Shown here piece by piece: positions 8,357 to 16,706 of a stretch of 64,000 nucleotides of DNA (the stretch's first letter is position 1; each line of letters begins with the position of its first letter). A program made the translations under genes and the position numbers. The stretch comes from an uncultured Desulfobulbus sp. (GTDB lineage Bacteria; Desulfobacterota; Desulfobulbia; Desulfobulbales; Desulfobulbaceae): assembly GCF_963664075.1 (NCBI RefSeq), contig NZ_OY760916.1, positions 4,711,110-4,775,109 of the forward strand, read 5' to 3'. The notes under the pieces are model-generated. The model saw only the letters and a program-made list of their open reading frames with translations. It made no database searches and was not told the DNA's origin.

Positions 8357-9751
8357 TCAATTCCCCCGTACAGGAACCATTTTTCCAGGGTTGAGCAGAA
8401 AATCCGGATCAAGAGATTCTTTGAGGACAGCCATCAGATCTACACCGCTCTGTCCCAGCTCATCACCGAGGTATTTCATTTTGGCTACGCCAATACCGTG
8501 CTCGCCGGAAAGAGTGCCGCCAAAATCAAGTGCAGCTTTAAAGATCTCGTCGACGGCCTTGTGCATCCGGCTCATCTCATCGTCATTGTTTTTATCACAG
8601 AGAATGGTCGGGTGCAGGTTGCCATCACCTGCATGGCCAAAGGTACCCAGGGTCAGGTCGTACTTCTTACCGATCTCCTGGCAGGTAATCAGCATGTCGG
8701 TGATACGGGAGCGGGGAACGGTGGCATCCTCAAGGATAACAGTGTTGTTGAGAGAGGCCAGCGCGGGCAGGGCATTACGGCGTGCGGTCCAGAGAGAGTC
8801 GCGCTCCTGATCGGATTCAGCTGCTTTGAGATCACCGTTGTTCTCGGTAACAACGCGCATGACTGAATCAGCCTCGCTGGTGACCACATCCTCAGACATG
8901 CCGTCTACCTCGATCAGGAGCAGTGCTTCTGCATCGGTGGGCAGACCGATATTGGCAAAGTCTTCAACGGTCTGGATGGTCATGCGATCCATGATTTCCA
9001 GGGTTGCGGGAATAACCTGGGCCGCAATGATACCGGCAACCGCGTTCCCTGCATCGGCTAGGGTTTTGAATACGCCCATCATAGTGCGACGGTATTTGGG
9101 GGCGGGGATCAGCTTGGCGGTCAGCTCGGTGATGATACCCAGGGTACCCTCAGAGCCGACGAAGAGGTTGGAAAAGTCATAGGCGGTAACGTTTTTCACG
9201 GTTTTGCCGCCAAAACGAACTTTCTCTCCGTTGGCGAGGACGACTTCCATGCCCATAATGTAGTTTTTGGTTACACCGTATTTGAGACCGCGCAGTCCAC
9301 CAGAGTTCTCTGCTGCAGAACCACCCATGGTGGCGGTGGCAACGGTACCTGGATCCGGCGGATAGATGAGACCATGCTCGGCGACTGCAGAGTTAAGCGC
9401 ATTGATAACCACACCGGGCTGCACAACTGCGGTGAGGTTTGCTGCATCGACATCAAGAATCTGGTTCATCTTCTGGAAGGAGAGCACGATCCCTTTTTTC
9501 AGCGGTACAGTTCCACCACTGAGGTTAGTGCCTGCGCCACGCGGGTAGATGGCAATGTTGTTACGGCGTGCAAGACGAACAATTTCTTGGACCTTTTCGG
9601 TGCTGGTGGGCAGAACCACGACATCCGGGGTCTGTCGGGGCAGGTCGGCGGTTGCATCGTAACTGTAGGCGACCAGGTCTACCTTTCCGGTCAGTACATT
9701 CTCTTTTCCTACCAGGGCTTCAAGCTGCTCAATGATCGATTGGTCAAGCAT
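8357..9751 (-). CDS. glcD: FAD-linked (D-)lactate/glycolate dehydrogenase, GlcD-like
   Basis: This 464-aa flavoprotein belongs to the VAO/PCMH oxidase family and most likely oxidises D-lactate to pyruvate, passing electrons to the adjacent Fe-S protein. The FAD-binding domain shows PDVVVLPTSTEKVQEIVRLA, PRGAGTNLSGGTVP (pyrophosphate loop, about residues 70-83), TMGGSAAENSGGLRGLKYG and VGSEGTLGIITELTAKL. The C-terminal cap carries GTFGHAGDGNLHPTIL and SGEHGIGVAKMKYL. The ATG at 9751 is preceded by GAGGAGA 9-10 nt upstream. The same frame extends 37 codons further, but that extension overlaps the promoter region and looks non-coding. It is the first gene of the glcD-glcF pair; a FadR-type operator-like site lies about 100 nt upstream. 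Substrate choice (lactate rather than glycolate) is inferred from the neighbouring lactate permease and regulator. Confidence 0.9.
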   Translation of the reverse strand: MLDQSIIEQLEALVGKENVLTGKVDLVAYSYDATADLPRQTPDVVVLPTSTEKVQEIVRLARRNNIAIYPRGAGTNLSGGTVPLKKGIVLSFQKMNQILDVDAANLTAVVQPGVVINALNSAVAEHGLIYPPDPGTVATATMGGSAAENSGGLRGLKYGVTKNYIMGMEVVLANGEKVRFGGKTVKNVTAYDFSNLFVGSEGTLGIITELTAKLIPAPKYRRTMMGVFKTLADAGNAVAGIIAAQVIPATLEIMDRMTIQTVEDFANIGLPTDAEALLLIEVDGMSEDVVTSEADSVMRVVTENNGDLKAAESDQERDSLWTARRNALPALASLNNTVILEDATVPRSRITDMLITCQEIGKKYDLTLGTFGHAGDGNLHPTILCDKNNDDEMSRMHKAVDEIFKAALDFGGTLSGEHGIGVAKMKYLGDELGQSGVDLMAVLKESLDPDFLLNPGKMVPVRGN

Positions 9752-9842
9752 TGCGACGGTTCTCCTCTGCTGCGGACACATTTGCAATTCGTATTCTCCG
9801 CCGCAATCACCAGAAATAAACAAGTTAGCCAGCGGAGGTTTA

Positions 9843-9881
9843 TTTGTCTTACCAATTATCATTTGAAAAATGATCTGTCAA
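9843..9881 (-). promoter_or_regulatory. Probable glcD promoter with FadR/LldR-like operator
   Basis: Read on the minus strand, TTGACA (9876-9881) is followed after 15 nt by GATAAT, then directly by AATTGGTAAGACAA (9844-9857). This is one mismatch from the TGGTnnnACCA pattern bound by FadR-type GntR regulators. A repressor there would block promoter clearance. The rest of the 400-nt gap between glcD and the regulator gene (9882-10115) shows no convincing gene. Confidence 0.55.
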
Positions 9882-10114
9882 ATAAATTATGGCTTGCAAA
9901 GAGCTAAATCCGCTGAGCTGCATCACTGTGGAGCCCTGCCGTTGTGTCGTTTGGGAGGAGAGTAAGCGATGGAAATACTCGAAAATGAGACAAATTCTCA
10001 GCAATGAGTTGGGCTGTTTGGTGATGAAAGTGAAAAAGTCAGAGGAGGAAATGAAACCAGAGGAGGGGATGAGTAGGGATGTGCTGTGATGATGAATTGC
10101 TGAGTGGGAGAGAG

Positions 10115-10155
10115 GAAAATTCCATCGGTGGAGCGAGTGTCCACCGATGGGAATT
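10115..10155 (-). terminator. Terminator of the GntR regulator gene
   Basis: A 14-15 bp stem (TTCCATCGGTGGA opposite TCCACCGATGGGAA, one bulge) has a 7-nt loop. Read on the minus strand it ends in TTTTCC, and it overlaps the regulator's stop codon. Confidence 0.85.
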
Positions 10156-10903
10156 ATTTATTCACTCGATGCGAAAGATAGGCGATGGAACGCTTTTCAG
10201 CAAAATCAAGATGATGCACCATGGCTTCTCGAGCGGCTTCGGGATTTTTATCCTTAATGGCCTCAACAATGGCTGCATGGTGATTGAAGAGGAGTTGATG
10301 GTCATCCTGTGTGAGATAGACCGCGCGCCAGACGCCCTGTTGAAACTCTTTCATGGCATCAAACAGGCTTTGCATCAGGTGGAGCCATACGATGTTGTGC
10401 GTTGAGCGGGCAATAACAATGTGCAGATTGGCGTCAAGGTCTTCGGAGGGCAGGTGGCCGGAAAGATTTTTTTCCATTCCTTTTATGATTTCATCCATGC
10501 GCCGCTGGTCTTCCGGCAGGGCGCGCTCGGCAGCATAAAAGGCGGTCCAGGACTCCATGCATTTGCGAACTTCGATGACTTCCAAAGCGCGATCCTGCTG
10601 GCTTCGAATGAGATCACTGAGTGCATTGCCCTGGCTGGGATCCACCAGGCTCAAGACGACAGTGCCGCCCCCCTGGTAAGACATAACCAGACCGGCAGTG
10701 GCAAGAATGTTGAGTGCTTCACGCACGGATGGGCGAGAGACGCCAAACATTTCTGCGAGCTCTCGTTCCGGAGGCAGTTTGTCTCCAGGAGCAAAATCAC
10801 CGGCAAGAATAGATTCTCGAATCTGGTCGGCGATCTGACTGGAAACTTTCTTAGGCTTGATCGGTTTAAATCGCATGGTCATCCAATAAGGCGTAGAAAA
10901 CAT
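10154..10903 (-). CDS. FadR-subfamily GntR transcription regulator (LldR-like)
   Basis: This 249-aa DNA-binding protein has an N-terminal winged helix (VSSQIADQIRESILAGDFAPGDKLP, ERELAEMFGVSRPSVREALNIL, about residues 20-75) and an all-helical FCD ligand domain (about 95-235). The FCD domain includes EVRKCMESWTAFYAAER and HIVIARSTHNIVWLHLMQS, with the Asp/His positions that bind a metal and a carboxylate ligand in this subfamily. The ATG at 10903 has AAAGGAG 8 nt upstream. It sits between glcDF and lldP, all on the minus strand, and FadR-like operators occur upstream of glcD and in the lldP-lutC divergent region. It is therefore probably the lactate-responsive regulator of the whole block. 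Known D. vulgaris lactate genes use a different regulator class, so this arrangement is worth noting. Confidence 0.88.
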   Translation of the reverse strand: MFSTPYWMTMRFKPIKPKKVSSQIADQIRESILAGDFAPGDKLPPERELAEMFGVSRPSVREALNILATAGLVMSYQGGGTVVLSLVDPSQGNALSDLIRSQQDRALEVIEVRKCMESWTAFYAAERALPEDQRRMDEIIKGMEKNLSGHLPSEDLDANLHIVIARSTHNIVWLHLMQSLFDAMKEFQQGVWRAVYLTQDDHQLLFNHHAAIVEAIKDKNPEAAREAMVHHLDFAEKRSIAYLSHRVNK

Positions 10904-11044
10904 TGAAGAGACTCCTTTCTACTCCATAACTTAGGGGATTGCAAGTCAGTGTGCTTGCGATGGAGCAGGGATGTTGAGGTAAAACACAATGTTGGGAAAA
11001 GGGGTTCATGATCAGGACGCAAGCCGCTTGCAGGCGTTGAGGGG

Positions 11045-11086
11045 AGAAAAAGTACTCCGGACGGCATGACCACTGCCGTCCGGAGT
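11045..11086 (-). terminator. Terminator of lldP
   Basis: A perfect 13-bp stem (ACTCCGGACGGCA paired with TGCCGTCCGGAGT) has a 7-nt loop. On the minus strand it is followed by ACTTTTTC. It lies about 160 nt past the lldP stop, and a weaker GGGCGCAT/ATGCGCCC hairpin sits between them (about 11192-11231). It separates lldP from the regulator gene. Confidence 0.85.
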
Positions 11087-11244
11087 TGCGCGCGTCCTTT
11101 TCTTCAGGGGGCGTATCAGCCAACCAGGGGGAATTGGTGACTGATCTCAGAAGAAAAGAGACAGGAGGTTAGAAAAAAGGTGGGGATAAAGGGGGCGCAT
11201 TCGAGAGCGGAACTGCCTCGGAAATGCGCCCGAAAATCGATTTT

Positions 11245-12939
11245 TTAGAACAGGCCCGGGTAGATGACGAATACAAACAGCGAGCCGAGTCCACCAGCGA
11301 CCAGGCCGTAGACCAGCAACGGCAGGGCGTTTCTGCGGATGAGCATACCTTCCATACCTACAAGACCAACGGTTGCGGAAGCGGCAACGATATTGTGGAT
11401 ACAAACCATGTTACCCATGGCGCCACCAACGGCCTGCAGGGCAACCACGATCTGATGGGAGATACCCAGCTGAGATGCAGTTGCGTACTGGAACTCGGCA
11501 AACAGCAAGTCAGATACGGTGTTAGAGCCGGTTATGAAGGAACCGAGGGCACCAACGAAGGAGGCAAACATCGGCCAGGTGGAACCAGTGAAACCAGCTG
11601 CGGTCTGGGCCATGGACAGCGGCATAGACGGAATGCCGATGGTGTTTTTTGCAGACTGTTTGAAGATCTCAACCAGAGCAACAGCGAAGAAGAGCGCAAT
11701 GGCCGGATTCTTCATCTGCTTGATGGAATCGCCCCAGGCTGCGGCAACCTTTTTAGCAGGCATCTTGTGGATGAAGATGGTCAGAATCGCTACCAGCATG
11801 AAAGGAATGGTTCCCGGCAGGTAGAGCGGTTGCATGGAGTATTTGACTGACTCGAATCCCATGATATGGGGGATGGAAAAGCTGATGGATTTCAACCAGG
11901 CGTTCAACGGCAGATCTTTAACGCGGGTCAGAACCAGGATAGCGCCGATGAGAACGTAGGGCAGCCAAGCTCTGAACTGGCTCATGTGCGCTTTGAACTC
12001 ACAGTTCTCAGCAGTGGCAATCTGACCGGTCCATTCTTTTTCCCAGGTGGATTGCGGGCCAAAATCCCAAACGGTTTTGGGGAGAAGGAAACCTTTCTTC
12101 GCAGCGGTGACGACCAGCGCGGTACCAATCAGGCCGCCGATGAGGCTGGGGAATTCTACACCGAAGAAGAAGGCGGTTGCTGCATAGGGAATGGCGAAGC
12201 AGGCGGAAGCGAACAGGGAGAACTTCCAAGCGCCCAGGCCTTCGGTCCAGGATCTGTTCTGGCCAAAGAAACGGGTGAGCATCATGTTGACGAACAGGGG
12301 AAGGATGAAGATCATTGGCAGGTGCAGCAAAGCAGACCACTGACCAATAACCTTGAGGAAGGCGTCAAAGGAGGTGATGTCACCAGCCTGGCCGGCGGCG
12401 ATAGCTGCATCGATGGTGGGCTTGAGGTTTTTCAGGCCAAACCATACCGGGGTGCCGACAGCACCAAAGGTAACCGGAAAGGAGTTGAGAATAAGGCAGA
12501 CCATGGCAGCTGCCAGTGCCGGGAAACCGAGGCTCAAGAGCAGCGGAGCGGCAATGGCTGCGGGAGTACCGAAACCAGCAGCACCCTCGAGGAAGGCGGC
12601 GAACACGGTACCGATGATGATGACCTGGACACGACGGTCGCGGCTGATGCCGTGAAAACCGTGGTTGATGGTCTCCATGCCGCCGCTGTCGCGCAGGGTG
12701 TAGAGAATGAGAATTGCACCAAAGACAATGATGAGCACGTTCACCGCACCGCCAAAGCCCGCAAGGGTGGAGGCGATGACGAAGCCAACGTCCATTTTCC
12801 AGACGTAGACACCCGCCAGGGCGGTGGCCAGCCAGGCAAGAGGCATGGCTTTGGTGGCAGGCCAACGAAGGCCGACCATGAGTACGAGCGCCAGTGCAAT
12901 GGGCAACAGGGCGACAAGGGCTAGCAGTTGAAGCGACAT
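11245..12939 (-). CDS. lldP: L-lactate permease
   Basis: This 564-aa, highly hydrophobic inner-membrane transporter of the LctP family imports lactate, probably by proton symport. It has at least 12 predicted membrane segments, starting with LLALVALLPIALALVLMVGL. Family landmarks include GFGGAVNVLIIVFGAILILYTL, FLEGAAGFGTPAAIAAPLLL (about residues 115-135), GAVGTPVWFGL, FVGALGSFITGSNTVSDLLF and GAMGNMVCIHNIVAA. The ATG at 12939 is preceded by TAAGGAG 7 nt upstream. The gene is transcribed away from lutC-like and lutAB-like genes, sharing a 600-nt divergent control region with an LldR-type operator. It is the uptake step for the dehydrogenases on both sides. Confidence 0.95.
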   Translation of the reverse strand: MSLQLLALVALLPIALALVLMVGLRWPATKAMPLAWLATALAGVYVWKMDVGFVIASTLAGFGGAVNVLIIVFGAILILYTLRDSGGMETINHGFHGISRDRRVQVIIIGTVFAAFLEGAAGFGTPAAIAAPLLLSLGFPALAAAMVCLILNSFPVTFGAVGTPVWFGLKNLKPTIDAAIAAGQAGDITSFDAFLKVIGQWSALLHLPMIFILPLFVNMMLTRFFGQNRSWTEGLGAWKFSLFASACFAIPYAATAFFFGVEFPSLIGGLIGTALVVTAAKKGFLLPKTVWDFGPQSTWEKEWTGQIATAENCEFKAHMSQFRAWLPYVLIGAILVLTRVKDLPLNAWLKSISFSIPHIMGFESVKYSMQPLYLPGTIPFMLVAILTIFIHKMPAKKVAAAWGDSIKQMKNPAIALFFAVALVEIFKQSAKNTIGIPSMPLSMAQTAAGFTGSTWPMFASFVGALGSFITGSNTVSDLLFAEFQYATASQLGISHQIVVALQAVGGAMGNMVCIHNIVAASATVGLVGMEGMLIRRNALPLLVYGLVAGGLGSLFVFVIYPGLF

Positions 12940-13095
12940 GTTAGAACTCCTTAAAAACTTTTACGCCTTTCAGCGCGTCCATGTTGGCAGGGCGAGAGGC
13001 CACCGCCGACGAGTCATCTCTTTGCCTTTCCCAAGCGGCAAAGAAAAAGACCAGGGTCCAAAGTACTACCGGGTACTTCCTTCTATAGAGAAGCC

Positions 13096-13223
13096 TTGAA
13101 TCAGTGCTTTTCTAGCCAATCTTGACGTCATGCTCTAAATCTTATCCTCGGCGTACATGGTGATATGCCGCAAGTAAAATTTCTCTCATGCCGTAATCTT
13201 GATTGAAAAATACCAGCATTCAA
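13096..13223. repeat. Diverged second copy of the palindromic element
   Basis: Its core aligns with 1911-2005: both contain CAAT.T.G.CGT.ATGCT, then TTATCCTCGG, then ATATGCC and GTAAAATTT, ending in CTTGA..AAAAAT. Its own ends pair imperfectly (TTGAATCAGTGCT against the complement of CAGCATTCAA). The terminal TAGTGTCC motif is not conserved here, so it is an eroded copy or a different subtype. Confidence 0.45.
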
Positions 13224-13311
13224 AGCAGTCCATATGTGGACGTGTACACAGATCCCTCTTGAAGAGGAATGAACGGTTCGCCAGGAAAGTCAGACTCTAC
13301 TGGTGTTCGTT

Positions 13312-13328
13312 AATTGGTAATACCAGTT
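13312..13328. promoter_or_regulatory. FadR/LldR-type operator
   Basis: AATTGGTAATACCAGTT is a near-perfect palindrome around TGGTAATACCA, the TGGTnnnACCA pattern recognised by FadR-subfamily GntR proteins; the E. coli LldR site is AATTGGCCCTACCAATT. It lies 210 nt before lutC and 373 nt before lldP. It is the likely target of the regulator at 10154-10903. Confidence 0.7.
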
Positions 13329-13537
13329 ATCTCACCAGGGAAAACTTGTCAACTTTTTTTTAGGATGAAATTCAAAAAACCATGTTGACAAAGGGCGATA
13401 GTTTGAAATATGGTGCTTTAAAATTTGGTTTTACAATTTGAGAAAAAATGACCAATGCTGTGTGCAGGGCTCTGGATGACTGCGGTAGAGTTGGTCGAGA
13501 CTTCACCGAATATGATTCGGATTGAAGGAGGGTGCCG

Positions 13538-14086
13538 ATGTTTGAGGAGTTCAAAACCAAGGCCGAAGGGGTGAGTGCCGAGGTTCATCGTTTCGGGAGT
13601 ACGAAAGAGGCCTTAACCTTTTTGGTCGATTTCATGGCCCAGGAAGGAGTGGCCGAGCAGGAAGGGAAGTATGGTGTCATGGCGGATTGTCCCTTTCTGG
13701 CCAGTGTTGACCGCACTGTACTGGAAGGTGTCAATGGCTTGAGCTTTGAAGTAAACCGCGAACGCGCCGCCAAAGCGCTGGTTGGTATATCTCAGGTTGA
13801 CTGGGCTATGGCCGATACCGGGACTTTGGTACAGGATGCAACCGCTATTGATAAGCGACTTGTTTCAACCCTGCCGACCATCCATGTGGCACTGATTGCC
13901 ACTGCAGGCCTGCGAGCCGATATGCCTAGCGTATTAGCTGAAGCTGACCCGCAAACCGCCAATTATATCGCTATGATCACCGGACCGAGCCGGACTGCGG
14001 ATATTGAGCGGGTTCTGACCATTGGAGTCCATGGTCCAGAACGTCTTGTAATTGTGTTTATCGATGAGCTGGGAGGGATCAACTAA
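13538..14086 (+). CDS. lutC: LUD-domain protein, LutC-like subunit of lactate oxidation
   Basis: This 182-aa cytoplasmic protein consists of one LUD domain. It has family features such as the glycine-rich MADTGTLVQDA segment (about residues 88-98) and LPTIHVALI, and ends in GPSRTADIERVLTIGVHGPERLVIVFID, the typical LutC C-terminus. In LutABC-type systems this subunit works with LutA and LutB in L-lactate oxidation. The ATG at 13538 was preferred over a GTG two codons earlier because GAAGGAGG lies 6 nt upstream. Its stop overlaps the start of the next gene by one base (TAATG), which signals translational coupling with the lutAB-like fusion. It contains no cysteine cluster, so it is not itself an Fe-S protein. 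Confidence 0.88.
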   Translation: MFEEFKTKAEGVSAEVHRFGSTKEALTFLVDFMAQEGVAEQEGKYGVMADCPFLASVDRTVLEGVNGLSFEVNRERAAKALVGISQVDWAMADTGTLVQDATAIDKRLVSTLPTIHVALIATAGLRADMPSVLAEADPQTANYIAMITGPSRTADIERVLTIGVHGPERLVIVFIDELGGIN

Positions 14087-16227
14087 TGCAGAAGGAATTT
14101 AAACAATCCATTGATCGCGCCCTGCACAACGCCAACCTCACTGGGGCGCTCGGCAAATTTTCCGAGGCCTACAAGGTCAACCGTGCAAAAGCCTATGAAG
14201 GTATTGACTTCGAGGCCCTGCGGACCACCATCGCCGACCTGAAAGGCAACGCCGCCTCCCACATCGATGAACTCTGTGATCTTTTTCAGAAAAATGCCGA
14301 GGCTAAGGGGACCAAAGTCTTTCGCACAACTGATCCGGAAAAGGTACGTGAATATATATTAAAAGTGGCCCAGGAAAATGGGGTAAAATCCATTGTTAAA
14401 TCCAAGTCCATGGCCACCGAAGAAATCCATCTCAATCCTTACCTGGAAAAAGCAGGAATCGAGGTCAATGAGACAGACCTGGGAGAGTGGATTATCCAGC
14501 TTGCCGGTCAGACTCCCTCGCACATGGTTATGCCCGCCATCCACATGACCAAGGAAGAGGTCAGTGATATCTTTTCCAAGGAAGTGGATGAGCGCCTCAG
14601 TTCAGATATTCCCCGCCTGGTGAAGGTCGCCCGTAATGAAATGCGACCCAAGTTCCTCCGGGCTGATATGGGTATCTCCGGTGGTAACATCGCTGTAGCC
14701 GAGACCGGTTCGGTTGCCCTGGTTACCAACGAGGGGAACGCCCGTATGGTCACCACCCTGCCTAAAATTCACATTGCTGTTGTGGGTGTGGAAAAACTGG
14801 TAGAAAAATTTAGTGCAATTGCACCGATTCTTAAAGCGCTGCCTCGTTCTGCAACCGCACAGCTCTTGACTTCGTACGTTACTATCATCTCCGGGCCTAC
14901 CCCCACCGATGATGGCGGCATGAAAGAGCTCCATGTTATTCTCATGGATAACCACCGCTCAGATATGGCGGCTGATCCGCTTTTTAAGGAAGCGCTCCAG
15001 TGTATTCGCTGTGCCTCCTGTCTGAACGTCTGCCCTATTTTCCGTCTGGTTGGTGGTCATGTTTTTGGTAAGGTCTACACCGGTGGTATCGGAACTATTC
15101 TTACCGCCTGGCATGATAAGCTGCAAAGTTCCGAAGATATTCAGGGCCTCTGTATTCAGTGTGGTGCCTGTAAGGATGTCTGCCCGGGTAAGATCGATAT
15201 CCCCGGCCTGATCATGGAGATTCGTCGTCGCTTGGTCAAGGACAAAGGCATGTCCACGATGCAGAAGTCCATCTTTGCCGTGGTTAACAACCGTCGTGTG
15301 TTCCACGGCATGCTGCGCGCTGCTTCCGTGGCTGCTAAACCCTTTACCAAGGGCACCAAATTCATTCGCCATTTGCCGATGTTCCTCTCGGACCTGACCG
15401 ACGGACGGAGCCTGCCAGCGATTGCACCCAAGCCGTTTCGGGATATCTTTCCCACCATTGAGCAGCCCAAAGGGCTCCAGGAGAAGGCGGTCTTTTACGG
15501 TGGCTGTCTCATGGACTTTGTCTATCCCGAGATGGGGGAGGCCCTGGTGAAGATCCTTAATAAGGCTGGTATCGAGGTCCTCTTCCCCGAAGGTCAGACC
15601 TGTTGCGGAGCTCCGGCACGCTACAACGGTGCCTATGAAACCGCAGCGGGCAATGCCGCAGACAATATCGATGCACTCCTTGCTGAAGAGGCTCAGTACG
15701 TGGTTTCGGCCTGTCCGACCTGTACCGTGGCTCTTGATCACGAGTTCATCCAGACCTTTCAATCCCTTGGACGCAAAAAATATTTGCCCAAGGCCCGGGA
15801 GCTGGCAGCCAAAACCATCGATTTCTCCACCCTGGTGAAGAAACTTGTGGATGAAGGTCGTCTGACTCTGAAAGAAGGGGAGACTTTGGGTAAGATCACC
15901 TACCATGACTCCTGTCATCTCAAACGGACCCTCAAGGCGGATCAACCGCCGCGCGAGCTGCTCACCAAGGCTGGCTACGAGGTGACCGAAATGTTTGAGT
16001 GTGACATCTGTTGCGGTATGGGTGGTTCCTACTCTGTGAAACTGCCGGAGATTTCGGCGCCTATCTTGCAAAGAAAGCTGCAAAACATCAAGGATACCGA
16101 GGCGCCGGTTGTGGCCATGGATTGTCCTGGATGTGTTATGCAGATCCGTGGTGGCATGGATCAGGATGGGGCTGGCGTGCAGGTGCGCCATACCGTTGAA
16201 CTGATTGCTCAGCAACTCGAAGATTGA
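14086..16227 (+). CDS. LutB-LutA fusion: LUD / ferredoxin / CCG lactate dehydrogenase subunit
   Basis: This 713-aa protein joins a LutB/LldF-like half to a LutA-like half. Residues about 60-300 are the LUD domain (KSMATEEIHLNPYLEKAGIE, ADMGISGGNIAVAETGSVAL, LPKIHIAVVGVEKLVEKF). Two [4Fe-4S] motifs follow (CIRCASCLNVCPIF from residue 306, CIQCGACKDVCPGK from residue 356). Two CCG domains come next (CCGAPARYNG from residue 506, CCGMGGSYSVKL from residue 642), with a final DCPGCVMQIRGG. The composition fits an L-lactate dehydrogenase that feeds electrons through Fe-S clusters. The ATG overlaps the lutC stop; GGGAGGG lies about 9 nt upstream. Fused LutAB genes beside a lutC-like gene are known from Desulfovibrio lactate regions. 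A 418-codon frame on the opposite strand is a coding shadow. Confidence 0.9.
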   Translation: MQKEFKQSIDRALHNANLTGALGKFSEAYKVNRAKAYEGIDFEALRTTIADLKGNAASHIDELCDLFQKNAEAKGTKVFRTTDPEKVREYILKVAQENGVKSIVKSKSMATEEIHLNPYLEKAGIEVNETDLGEWIIQLAGQTPSHMVMPAIHMTKEEVSDIFSKEVDERLSSDIPRLVKVARNEMRPKFLRADMGISGGNIAVAETGSVALVTNEGNARMVTTLPKIHIAVVGVEKLVEKFSAIAPILKALPRSATAQLLTSYVTIISGPTPTDDGGMKELHVILMDNHRSDMAADPLFKEALQCIRCASCLNVCPIFRLVGGHVFGKVYTGGIGTILTAWHDKLQSSEDIQGLCIQCGACKDVCPGKIDIPGLIMEIRRRLVKDKGMSTMQKSIFAVVNNRRVFHGMLRAASVAAKPFTKGTKFIRHLPMFLSDLTDGRSLPAIAPKPFRDIFPTIEQPKGLQEKAVFYGGCLMDFVYPEMGEALVKILNKAGIEVLFPEGQTCCGAPARYNGAYETAAGNAADNIDALLAEEAQYVVSACPTCTVALDHEFIQTFQSLGRKKYLPKARELAAKTIDFSTLVKKLVDEGRLTLKEGETLGKITYHDSCHLKRTLKADQPPRELLTKAGYEVTEMFECDICCGMGGSYSVKLPEISAPILQRKLQNIKDTEAPVVAMDCPGCVMQIRGGMDQDGAGVQVRHTVELIAQQLED

Positions 16228-16706
16228 TAACTAATGTCTCCGGTCCTGGCTTGTCGCGGGCTGGGGCCGGGGGCTGCAGTTTGAAATCGTCACTTTCAGG
16301 GTACTTTGGCTTTTTTTGATACTCTCAGGATTGTCGGAAAAACAATTGTTCAAGTCACCCTTGAATGAACTACGTTGGAATTATAGACTAAGACTAAACC
16401 GAACCCCTGCTCAAAGACATTTCCTTCTTTGATCGGGCTTTCCGAATTTCTCCTGCGTTAAGGTGGTCGTACATTGGAGTTTGCGGTGAACAACACCTGC
16501 TTCCTGCCCCAAGCATGCGATGTTTTGCTAACCTTAGTCAAACGCAGCTGAACTGTGTGTTGAAATTGAACAGTACAACACTTCAATCCAGCGTTCTGTT
16601 TTTGAACATTTCCCTGCAATGTGTAGAGATGTTCATGAGAAAATCGGGCTAACCCGTTTTACCCTCATTACCCTGCCCATTTTCTCGGGTCAGGAGGTCC
16701 CATTTC
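16228..16706. other. Leader region of pta
   Basis: This is about 480 nt without a gene. An imperfect GC-rich hairpin near 16238-16268 lacks a T tract, so it is at best a weak terminator for lutAB. A TGAACAT...ATGTTCA inverted pair (7-nt arms, about 16604-16636) lies near the pta start and might be an operator. No FadR-type TGGTnnnACCA site was seen here. Confidence 0.4.

Larger units (their letters stand above)
12940..13537. other. Divergent control region lldP / lutC
   Basis: This 598-nt non-coding region separates two oppositely transcribed lactate genes. It contains a CTCTTTGCC...GGCAAAGAAAAAG hairpin near 13018-13050, a diverged copy of the palindromic element of 1881-2028 (about 13096-13223) and an LldR-like operator at 13312-13328. 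The last 200 nt before lutC are AT-rich and should hold its promoter. Confidence 0.6.

Noticed and set aside
11866-12924. 352-codon open frame antisense to lldP
   Set aside because: It is very rich in Gly, Glu and Asp because it reads the complement of hydrophobic codons. No start signal; a shadow of the permease.
14959-16215. 418-codon open frame antisense to the lutAB-like gene
   Set aside because: It mirrors the codon pattern of a clear Fe-S protein gene on the plus strand, lacks a ribosome site and shows no protein motifs. It is a coding shadow.
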